A model generated the notes under the pieces. It had not been told where the DNA came from. It saw only the letters and a program-made list of their open reading frames with translations, and did not search any database. A program made the translations under genes and the position numbers. This document shows, one piece after another, positions 16,086 through 24,700 of a DNA stretch of 44,406 bases; position 1 is the stretch's first letter; each line of letters begins with the position of its first letter. The stretch comes from Blautia sp. (lineage in GTDB: Bacteria; Bacillota; Clostridia; Lachnospirales; Lachnospiraceae), in contig JALFGN010000084.1 of the NCBI GenBank assembly GCA_022777285.1, forward strand, positions 1 to 44,406, in the 5' to 3' direction.

Positions 16086-17304
16086 CAAAAAAACGCTACT
16101 GTTTTTGTTCTGGATGATTCTTTTTATTATACAGAACCGCCTGCAGCAGTGGTGCGGCATATTTCAGTATGTAGATGAATTGTTTGCGGTACTTTTCTTT
16201 CCGCTTCTTGTGATTCGCCTGGCACAAAAAAAGAGAACCGTCCGATGGACAAAGCGAATGTCACTTTTTTGGGGGCTTCTTCTGCTTTTCTGGATGTGGG
16301 GATGGGGCGGATATTTCCGTTATCATTATCAGGTCTTTTCCAATGCACTGAAAGACTCTTATCTGAATTTGAAGTTTTATCTGGGAATTGGTGCTTCGTT
16401 TCTGCTGTTTTACGATGAACAGACGGATTTTAAACAATTAAAGAGACGGATTTGGCCGGTGCTCAATGGAATCACGGCAATTTTGTTCGTACTTTGTGTG
16501 GTGGATTCCATCTTTGGGATTTTTTCTACAGAGACCAGAGGGGGTATGATCGCGGTCAAATTGTTTTACGATGCTTATACCGTACTGGTAGCGCAGGGGG
16601 TCTTCCTGAGTGCGCTGTACCTCTGGTTCTTTGAAGAAAAACAGAAAAAGATCATACTGCCTCTGGGGATGCTTGCTTTTATTATGCTGAGTACCAGAAG
16701 AGCCAAATCCATGGGGGCAATTGCCTGTATTTTGTTAATCTATGTATTTGTATTTTATAAAAAACAGAAGATTAATAAGAAATTAAAAATGGCCATCATC
16801 TGTTTTGTGGGGATTGCCGCTGTCGCTGGAATTTATCAGGTAGTCAGTTATTATTTCCTGATGGGAGTAGAATCTGCCAGAGCTGTCCTTACGATCGGTG
16901 CACCGTTTCTTGCCTGGGATCATTTCCCCTTCGGAACAGGATGGGCAACCTATGGTTCTGCTTTTTCAACGGAACCCTATTCCCCTGTTTATGGCATGTA
17001 TCGCATGGCAGGTGTATGGGGTATGTCACCGGATTTTCATGATTTTATTTCAGATACTTACTGGCCTATGTTGATGGGGCAATGTGGCTATGTAGGATTT
17101 GCAGCATTTGTTGGAACGCTGTTTCTGTTTGTGAGGAAGGTACTTACGTTAAAGAATCATAAGGAGATTTTTGCAGGGGTGATGCTTCTGGTGTTATATC
17201 TGTTTGTGTCAAGCAGCAGTGAATCGGCTTTTGTGAATCCGATTGCAGTGCCTTTTGCATTTCTCATTGGGTTCTGGTTTGCGGAACAGGAGTTGATCGG
17301 GTGA
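16069..17304 (+). CDS. Wzy-type polysaccharide polymerase (multi-pass membrane protein)
   Basis: A 411-residue integral membrane protein with about ten hydrophobic helices spread over its whole length and short charged loops. It has an extracellular-type loop in the middle (DHFPFGTGWATYGSAFSTEP) typical of Wzy/O-antigen ligase family proteins. Wzy proteins join lipid-linked repeat units on the outer face of the membrane. Sequence conservation in this family is very low, so the call rests on topology and on its place directly before a Wzx flippase. It overlaps the previous gene by 17 bases and the next by 4. Confidence 0.75.
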   Translation: MKSVTDKKTLLFLFWMILFIIQNRLQQWCGIFQYVDELFAVLFFPLLVIRLAQKKRTVRWTKRMSLFWGLLLLFWMWGWGGYFRYHYQVFSNALKDSYLNLKFYLGIGASFLLFYDEQTDFKQLKRRIWPVLNGITAILFVLCVVDSIFGIFSTETRGGMIAVKLFYDAYTVLVAQGVFLSALYLWFFEEKQKKIILPLGMLAFIMLSTRRAKSMGAIACILLIYVFVFYKKQKINKKLKMAIICFVGIAAVAGIYQVVSYYFLMGVESARAVLTIGAPFLAWDHFPFGTGWATYGSAFSTEPYSPVYGMYRMAGVWGMSPDFHDFISDTYWPMLMGQCGYVGFAAFVGTLFLFVRKVLTLKNHKEIFAGVMLLVLYLFVSSSSESAFVNPIAVPFAFLIGFWFAEQELIG

Positions 17305-18761
17305 AGTTGAATCTGAGAAAAATGTACCGGAATATGTCGCCGGCAGTGCGGACATCGTTCTGGTTTACCATTTGTAATTTTTTACAGAGAGGAATCGCAT
17401 TATTTACAGTGCCTGTTTTTACCAGATTGTTGACGACGCAGGAGTATGGTATCTGTAATGTGTATTTTACATGGGCGGAGATTTTTATTGTGTTTACTTC
17501 CCTTCAGATTCCTTATGAGGGATTGAATAATGGGCTGATTCGATATGAGGAGGACAAGGATGGCTATACCTCGGCTGCGGCAGGGCTGATTCTTGTAATC
17601 ACATTGCTTGTTTCCGGTGTGTATCTGTTGCTTCGGAATCCTATTGATCGGATGACCGGACTGAATGGGATGATTATGAAGCTTATGTTTATACAGCTTC
17701 TCTTTAATCCGCCTCTGATGCTGTGGCTGAACCGGGAGCGTTTTGATTTTCGTTATCGCTGGCCGGTAGCAGTGACTGTGATCAGTACGGTGCTGAATCC
17801 GGTGATCTCGATTATTGCCGTATGCAATACCAGATATAAGGCAGAAGCCCGCATTATCGGATCTGTGCTGACGCAGTCTTTTTTCGGATTTCTGGTTTTG
17901 TGTATGTTGATTTACAGGGGAAAGGTTTTCTTTAAGAAAGAGTACTGGCATTTTGCACTGCGTTTTAATCTGCCGTTGATTTTTTATTATCTGTCGCAGT
18001 TGATTCTGAATCAGGCAGACCGGGTCATGATTAATTTCTTTGAGGGCAGCGGAAAAGCGGCTCTTTACAGTATGGCCTACACAGCCGCAACCATTATGAT
18101 GCTTCTGGTATCGGCGGTAAATGGGACGTTTGCACCCTGGATGTATCGGAAATTAAAGCAGGGACAGGCAAAGGATATCCGACGTGTGGCAGGTGGTTTG
18201 TGTTTTCTGATCGCAGGAGCTACGTTGGCCATGAGTGCTTTTGCACCGGATCTTCTTCGGATTATGGCTACAGAAGAATACAGAGAGGCAATCTGGATCA
18301 TTCCCCCGGTATCCGCAAGTGTATTTTTTATATTTCTGTATATGATGTTTGCAAATGTGGAAATGTATTTCGATGAAAATAGAGGGATTCTGGTGATTTC
18401 CATTGTATGTTCGGTTGCCAATCTGATTCTGAACGGGATTTTTATTCCTGTATGCGGCTATATGGCAGCGGGATGGACGACGCTGTTCTGCTATGGTTTG
18501 CTGACGATTTTTCATTATCTTCTGATGAAAAGAGCCAGAAGAAAAAATCAGATTTCAGATGCAATCTTTCCGGGGAAATTGTTTCTGGCAGTCAGTTTCT
18601 GTGTAATTGGTCTGTCCTGCGTGATTTTAGTTGTGTATCGTTGGAACATTCTCCGGTATGGTATCCTGATTCTGGAAGCAGGTGTACTTCTGATTTTACG
18701 GAAAAAACTGGCAGGGATATGGAGACAAATGGGAAAAGGGGACAAGAAACATGAGAAATAA
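17301..18761 (+). CDS. Wzx-type flippase, polysaccharide biosynthesis (MATE/MVF) family
   Basis: A 486-residue membrane protein with about 12-14 helices. The N-terminal region SFWFTICNFLQRGIALFTVPVFTRLLTTQEYG is characteristic of the polysaccharide_synt family, as is LNQADRVMINFF in the middle. It moves undecaprenyl-linked repeat units across the membrane. The start is GTG at 17301, overlapping the stop of the polymerase (GTGA). The last 11 bases overlap the acyltransferase gene. Confidence 0.9.
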   Translation: MKLNLRKMYRNMSPAVRTSFWFTICNFLQRGIALFTVPVFTRLLTTQEYGICNVYFTWAEIFIVFTSLQIPYEGLNNGLIRYEEDKDGYTSAAAGLILVITLLVSGVYLLLRNPIDRMTGLNGMIMKLMFIQLLFNPPLMLWLNRERFDFRYRWPVAVTVISTVLNPVISIIAVCNTRYKAEARIIGSVLTQSFFGFLVLCMLIYRGKVFFKKEYWHFALRFNLPLIFYYLSQLILNQADRVMINFFEGSGKAALYSMAYTAATIMMLLVSAVNGTFAPWMYRKLKQGQAKDIRRVAGGLCFLIAGATLAMSAFAPDLLRIMATEEYREAIWIIPPVSASVFFIFLYMMFANVEMYFDENRGILVISIVCSVANLILNGIFIPVCGYMAAGWTTLFCYGLLTIFHYLLMKRARRKNQISDAIFPGKLFLAVSFCVIGLSCVILVVYRWNILRYGILILEAGVLLILRKKLAGIWRQMGKGDKKHEK

Positions 18762-19845
18762 ATCGGAAAGGGCAGAAAGCCTGGGATATTTTAATCTGGC
18801 CAAGGGGATGGGAATTCTTTTGATTCTGGCAGGGCATTCGATTACTCCTGTTTTGACACAGATGCAGACCGGAAAGATTTTTTCAGGTGCAGGAAGCGTG
18901 TTGGGCGGTGGTGTGATCGCTGCATTTTTCATGATCAGCGGATTTGGATTTTACAAACGGAGTATGAAAAAATGCTTTTCTATTCAGTGTCGGCTTCTTC
19001 TTCGGCCTTATGGGATTGTCGCTGCAGCTGTTCTTGGGACAAGAGGGCTTCTGGCAATTTTAGAACAGCGATCCTTTTTGGAACATGGAGGAGAGCTGGT
19101 TCTGACCTATCTTCTTGGTTTGAATGCAGAAGGAGGCGGAACGCTTCTTGGAATTCCTATAGAATCCGTGAGTATTTTCTGGTTTGTGCTGGCTTTGTTT
19201 GTTGGCTGGATGATTTATAATTGGGTGATGCAGATGAAATCACCGGCTCGTAGAACGGAAATGATCGTCAGTTGTGTGATCCTTGGTTACGGATTGACGT
19301 TGATTGCAAAAGTCTGGCCTTTTTGTCTTCCTATGGGACTTCTGGCTGTCGGTTACCTGGCAGCAGGCAGACAGATGCGGGAGGAACGGCTTCTGGAAAG
19401 AAAACTGCCGGTGTGGTGTATGGGGATTCTTTTGGGAGTTGCAGGAATATCTGCTGCTTTTGGACAGGTGAATATCGTGGCCTGTGTGTGGAAACTGGGA
19501 ATCATCGATGTTGCGGGTTCTTTCTGCGTGGGATTTCTTCTTCTGCGTCTGTATGCCTGGTTTATGAAAAAGCAGGGAGATCAGGAGAAAACAGGACGGA
19601 TTCGTGGGTTGATCGAAGAAGTAGGATTTTATTCCATATGGATCGTGTGTCTGCATGCGTATGAGAAAATTATAATTCCCTGGTATCGGGTCTATGGAAT
19701 GATTCGGGCATATCCCTGGCTGGCAGTCGCCATTTGCTTTATCGGTCGTTGTCTGATCATGTATGGAATTTACAAAGGGATTTTCTGGATCAAAGGAAAA
19801 CAAAAGAGAAAAGGGAAAAAACCGAAAATCAGAATCGAAGAATAA
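18751..19845 (+). CDS. Acyltransferase-3 family membrane protein
   Basis: A 364-residue membrane protein with about ten helices. The N-terminal signature YFNLAKGMGILLILAGHS contains the conserved His of acyltransferase-3 proteins, followed by FFMISGFGFYKRS. Such proteins carry acetyl or other acyl groups across the membrane to decorate surface glycans. A positively charged C-terminal tail (KGKQKRKGKKPK) faces the cytoplasm. It lies between Wzx and an acyl-AMP ligase/ACP pair, which suggests that it transfers the group those two activate. Confidence 0.88.
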   Translation: MRNKSERAESLGYFNLAKGMGILLILAGHSITPVLTQMQTGKIFSGAGSVLGGGVIAAFFMISGFGFYKRSMKKCFSIQCRLLLRPYGIVAAAVLGTRGLLAILEQRSFLEHGGELVLTYLLGLNAEGGGTLLGIPIESVSIFWFVLALFVGWMIYNWVMQMKSPARRTEMIVSCVILGYGLTLIAKVWPFCLPMGLLAVGYLAAGRQMREERLLERKLPVWCMGILLGVAGISAAFGQVNIVACVWKLGIIDVAGSFCVGFLLLRLYAWFMKKQGDQEKTGRIRGLIEEVGFYSIWIVCLHAYEKIIIPWYRVYGMIRAYPWLAVAICFIGRCLIMYGIYKGIFWIKGKQKRKGKKPKIRIEE

Positions 19846-19857
19846 GGAGACTTTCAG

Positions 19858-21321
19858 GTGTCAGAACAAAAAGTGCAGAATATGAAGCAGGTATTGGACA
19901 GCTTGAAAAAAAAGACAGAAGGAAAACGACTGATCCGTTATATGGAAGATCAAGAAGTGATGGAAATCTCTTCCCGGTACTTTTTTGAACAGGTGCAGGA
20001 AGAGGCGCTTCTGTTGGAAGCACAGGGACTTGCAGGAAAACAGGTAGGGATTATAGGCAGAAACAGCTGGAGATGGCTGGTGAGCTTTTGCGGAATTTTC
20101 CAGGCAGGAGCAGTGGCGGTACTGCTGGATCGGGAACTGGATCCAAAGATGATTGGAAAACTGGCAGAGCGGGTGGAACTGGCAGCCATTTGTTATGATG
20201 ATTCGGCAGAAGAGAAAATTCGGGCAGCCGGATTATCGGAAACAGTAAAGCGCATTCCGATGGGAGAAAAGACAGAAAAAATCAGAAAATGCAGCCCTCC
20301 TGTGGAACAAAAAGGAGAGGATCTTGCCTGTATCTTTTTTACTTCCGGTACAACCGCAGAAAGCAAGGCAGTGATGCTGTCTCAGCAGGGGCTGGCTGCC
20401 AGCATCTGCAGTACAGTAAATGACAAGCCATTTCAGGCCTTGTTAGGGGTGCTTCCATTTCATCACCTGTCCGGTTTTATTACAGTATTGAATGCTATGT
20501 ATCTTGGAGCAGAGGTGTGTCTTGGAACAGATCTGAAATATTTTTACCGTTATCTGGAAGCAATGCAGCCGGATTATGTGTGCGTGGTTCCCTCTATGCT
20601 GCAGCTTCTTGCACGGAAATTAAAAAAAGGGGGAGACAACGGCAGACTTCTGGGGTGGAATCTTCGGATGATCCATTGCGGAGGGGCAACTTTTTGTTCC
20701 GAGTTTCTTCAGCTTCTCCATGACAGAAAGATCACGGTAGTACAGGGATATGGAGCTTCCGAGGCGGGAGGTATCGGTTTCATGTGGGAGATGCACCCGG
20801 ATCGACCGGATACGATTGGGAAACCTCCGGAAGAAATGGAGATTAAGATTGTAGAGGGAGAACTTTTTCTTCGCAGTGCATCGGTGATGATGGGATATTA
20901 CAAAGATCCGGAGGCAACCAGTGCCGTTCTTCGGGATGGCTGGTATGCAACAGGAGATCTGGCCCGGGAGGACGAAGAAGGCTATCTGTATCTGACCGGA
21001 AGGAAAAATAACCGGATTATTCTCGCCAATGGGGAGAATGTGAGTCCGGAGGAAATTGAAACAAGGTTGTATGCATGCAAAGAAATCTGTGAGGTTTTGA
21101 TAGGGGTGGAAAATCGGATGATCACAGCCTTTGTATTTCCGGAGGAAGAAGGGGAGCGTATCCGATGCCGAATCCGGAGTGCAATCGAAGATTATAATAA
21201 GGAAGTACCCCTTTACCGACAGGTACAGGATGTGAGATTTTTGGATAAACCGTTTGCAAAGACTACAGGAGGCAAGATTCTGCGCAGGGGTATGACAGGA
21301 GAAAAAGAATATGACCGTTGA
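19858..21321 (+). CDS. Acyl-AMP ligase (ANL superfamily) of the exopolysaccharide operon
   Basis: A 487-residue adenylate-forming enzyme with a complete set of motifs: FFTSGTTAESKAVMLS (P-loop), VVQGYGASEAGG (A5), YATGDLAREDEEGYLYLTGR (A7/A8 hinge), NGENVSPEEIE, and the C-terminal lysine motif KTTGGKILRR. The GTG start at 19858 has AAGGAG 8 bases upstream. It overlaps the following acyl carrier protein gene by 11 bases, so the likely reaction is activation of a carboxylic acid and loading onto that carrier, as DltA loads DltC. The substrate is unknown: fatty acid, short acid or amino acid. Confidence 0.85.
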   Translation: MSEQKVQNMKQVLDSLKKKTEGKRLIRYMEDQEVMEISSRYFFEQVQEEALLLEAQGLAGKQVGIIGRNSWRWLVSFCGIFQAGAVAVLLDRELDPKMIGKLAERVELAAICYDDSAEEKIRAAGLSETVKRIPMGEKTEKIRKCSPPVEQKGEDLACIFFTSGTTAESKAVMLSQQGLAASICSTVNDKPFQALLGVLPFHHLSGFITVLNAMYLGAEVCLGTDLKYFYRYLEAMQPDYVCVVPSMLQLLARKLKKGGDNGRLLGWNLRMIHCGGATFCSEFLQLLHDRKITVVQGYGASEAGGIGFMWEMHPDRPDTIGKPPEEMEIKIVEGELFLRSASVMMGYYKDPEATSAVLRDGWYATGDLAREDEEGYLYLTGRKNNRIILANGENVSPEEIETRLYACKEICEVLIGVENRMITAFVFPEEEGERIRCRIRSAIEDYNKEVPLYRQVQDVRFLDKPFAKTTGGKILRRGMTGEKEYDR

Positions 21322-21556
21322 GGAAGCAAAAAAAGAAATTTTCCGGGTGATCGTGGAATCCACGGAAACGGAACTGGAAGTGACAGAAGATACCAGCCTT
21401 GTGAAAGATATGGGACTTTCTTCTGTGGAAGTGTTTGTGCTTCTGGGAGATCTGGAGGATGCCTTCGGGATTCGCATTCCGGCATCGGAATTAAGGCAGA
21501 TCCGGACAGCAGGAGAATTGTGTCGGCTGGTGATTTCTATATTAAAAGGAAAATAA
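21311..21556 (+). CDS. Acyl carrier protein of the exopolysaccharide operon
   Basis: An 81-residue acidic acyl carrier protein. The phosphopantetheine site is in KDMGLSSVEVFVLL: Ser38 aligns with the modified serine, but the usual preceding Asp (DSL) is Ser here. Flanking helices (TEDTSLVKDM, GDLEDAFGIRIPASELRQI) fit the ACP fold. It overlaps the ligase gene by 11 bases and is the last gene of the operon. It is unlikely to be the fatty-acid-synthesis ACP because of its context and altered motif. A D-alanyl-carrier-like role is an alternative. Confidence 0.85.
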   Translation: MTVEEAKKEIFRVIVESTETELEVTEDTSLVKDMGLSSVEVFVLLGDLEDAFGIRIPASELRQIRTAGELCRLVISILKGK

Positions 21557-21725
21557 AAGTTAGCACAGAATTTAGTAGATTTAGTCCTTGATATATCAGA
21601 AAATTCGTGGTAAGTTAATGTTAGGGTCTACCGTCATGGACTGCAGAAAAAGTAAGTGATATTGTAAGTGGGAAAAGATGGTACAAAAGTAACTATTAAT
21701 AACGTCTTAAGGAAAGGAAAAGAAA
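21557..21725 (+). other. Intergenic leader of the 1792-residue surface protein
   Basis: A 169-base gap with no ORF and no clear terminator for the preceding operon. TTGATA near 21588 has only a poor -10 partner. Short nested pairings are possible: AGTCC (21583-21587) with GGACT (21638-21642), and GGTA (21609-21612) with TACC (21629-21632). I cannot match this to a known RNA class. A purine-rich AAGGAAAGGAAAAG ribosome site precedes ATG 21726. Confidence 0.25.
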
Positions 21726-24700
21726 ATGAAGAAACACGTCAAAAAACTTATTGCAGGGTTTGCTGCATTGACAATGGTAGTAGGCAGCATAGATTCGACT
21801 GCTCTTGTTGTGTGGGCAAAGACAAAAGAGTCAAAAAGCGATAAGAAGAGTGTAAAAGAAGTGACACTTAGTTCTACTGCTAAGGAGAATTTAGCAGCAG
21901 CCAGAATCATGGCAGAGATAAATTCGTATGGCAAAGAGGATACAGTAAAGAAAGACAGTAAAGTAAAAAAGGCTGTTAAGAAGGCAATTTTTAATGGCTA
22001 CAATGACAGCACAGATTTATCCAAGTATAATATTACCTCTGAAAAAATGGATACAACTACGGAGGAAATTCTGCAGGAAAGCGGTCTCGCAGATACTGTT
22101 TCTGTTGCCTATGATACTGATTCAGATGGTGAAGTTACAACTGCAACCGTAGAAATGGATGCAATGGTTACACTTGCAGCAGATGAATTAAAGGAAAACG
22201 CAACCATATATAATCTGACAGAAGCACAGACACAGGAATTGTTGGGTATGTATGCGCAGTATATTCAGCTTTGTGAAGACAATGCAGATATGTTCGGTGT
22301 GCAGGTACCTTATAATACAACAAAAGATACCAATGCAAATCCCATTGGTTCCATGTTGGATATTGCAAGTATTTCTGTAGATGCTGTAAATGCAGGTTAT
22401 GTAGGATACGATACTCTTTCTGGCCTTATTCAGTTATATATGATGGCTACACAGTTCTCCATTACGGAATACAAAGATGATGTTATTGCAGCAAGAAATG
22501 AAGCGCTTTCTGTAATTGAAGATGGTATGACAACCGTACAGAAATACATTGCTTTGAATGGTTGGATGGCTGACAACTGTAATTTTGCCATGGATTCTAT
22601 TATGGATGAAATGGTTGCGCCGGTACTGGAAGAAGATCCTCTTTATACATATGCATACAATTGTATGTACAATATGATCCATGATCAGGTATATCAGAAA
22701 ACATATGATTATTTGAAAGATGCCTATGGTGAAGAGCAGGCAAAGGCGATTGCTACGCAGCAGGCAGACAGTTTTATGGTAGATGTGCAGGAGGATAAAG
22801 GAAGCGGAGCACAGCAGGCAGCTTCTACAGCAGGAGCTATGGTTGGTTTGTGGCAGTCTAATCAGGTGGGAACATTAGTTGGAAAGAAGGCAGTATGTTT
22901 TGGATATGCCAGCGTTTTCAATTATCTGGTACAGTGTGCAAATCCGCAGGTTTATCTGAAAGATCCGAATGCGTCCGATTTGTATGCATCTGATAACTGG
23001 AAATCTTACGAAGAACTGAATTTTGTACAGAATGATAATGGGGAACCGGTAAAAGATGAAGATGGAAACTATCAGTGGAGCGAAGAAGGTACTGCTGCCA
23101 TTACAGACCTTGTGAAAATTAAATTTGATACAGATGTTTCCATGTTTGGACAAGAAGAAGAAAAGTTTGATTCTCCTCACTACTGGAATGCAGTAAAAGT
23201 AGAGGGTAAATGGTATTATATAGATCCATGTTATGTAGATATCTATGTGGAATGTATGAATCGTGACCGCGTTGAGACAGATGGCAATCTAAATCATCTG
23301 TATTTTATGTTTAGTGATACTTCAGCTCGTGAAATGTATAAAGATAATTATGAAAAGATTTTTACGTTGTATGAAGGAATTGCAACAGACCAGACTTATG
23401 AAGATGCATGGTTTGCTTTTGCCAAGAGCCATATTTATAAAGTAGGGGATAAGTTCTACTATCTCTATGATTCTACAGATATGTTGGATATTATGAGACA
23501 GTATGGTAATGGCAGTAGCTCTTCTTCCAACACCAGAGCAGCGAATGACTACGAAGGCCTCTTTACAGATACGGAATATAAAATTGTATATCATGCAAAA
23601 GCAGATGGAGATACTTCCGATACTTTTGTATCATTAGTAGACTTTAATAATGGTCAGATTTACAACCCGACTACTGATAAGATGGAAGACAATGCAATGA
23701 TTGCAGAATTGTATGCAGAACACTCTGCTTATGTAGAGGAATATCCATCCATTGCAATTTCCACCGCATACTACAATGGAAAGATTTATTTCACACTTTC
23801 TAATGTAATGCTTTCTTATGATTTGGAAACAGGTGCTGTAGAAAAACTGGTTGAATACACAGAAGTAAGTGGTGCCCGTGATATGTCTCAGGGACTTGGC
23901 GGTCTTGGATTTTCTATGACAGAAAGTGGTTCAGCAGATATCACTGTAGAAAATCCGCCAGTTGCGGATATGACCATTAAAGGCGACAAGATGTATGTTT
24001 CTATCGCAACGAATTATGGATTTATTTCAGGAAAAGAATTTGGTCAGCTGACTGATTATAGCAGTTATGGATATCAATTTGCAGAAACCGGATACAATCC
24101 AAGTTATAACACCTATTATAACAATGATGAAACAAATGATAATGATGAATTCATGTGGAGTGCAAATATTGTAGGTACAATCGATATGGCACATCTCACG
24201 GGAGACAGTCATGATTATCAGAAAGTAGAAGTTCCGGAATCTTGTACAGAAGATGCTTATACAGTAGAACGTTGTAAAACCTGTGGAAAAATCAAACCGG
24301 AGACCAATGAAGGCGGTAAGGCACAGACTCTGAACGAAGGCGAAGAAGGCGGTAAAGAAGAAACCGCAGCAGCAACTTTGCAGATTAATATAACAGCTGG
24401 AGAGGATTCACAGTCTGTTGGAAGTACTACATTAACCAGTACAGATACAGGTAAAAAAGGCGATCCTTATACATTTACAGCCAGTGCTATTCAGGAAGCA
24501 GCCGAAGCAGCTGAGTTAACAGCTGGATATGCGTTGGTTGCAGATCAGTATGAAGATGAAACGGTTAATTATGGTGAAACAGGTAAAGTAGAATTAAAAG
24601 CAGAAAAGACAACAGATTTTGCAAAACTTGAGCTTGTCATAACGGATGGAGACCAGGAGGGTGCACAGGAAATTGCAAGCAAGCTCTTATCCAGTGATAA

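Noticed and set aside
20620-21477. A 285-codon open frame on the minus strand
   Set aside because: It lies fully opposite the acyl-AMP ligase and carrier-protein genes, has biased low-complexity composition and no ribosome site; it is a shadow of the plus-strand coding frames.
12700-21556. Polyketide or lipopeptide biosynthesis cluster, suggested by ligase plus carrier protein
   Set aside because: No ketosynthase, condensation or thioesterase domain is present; the neighbours are glycosyltransferases, Wzx and Wzy, so polysaccharide modification is the better reading.
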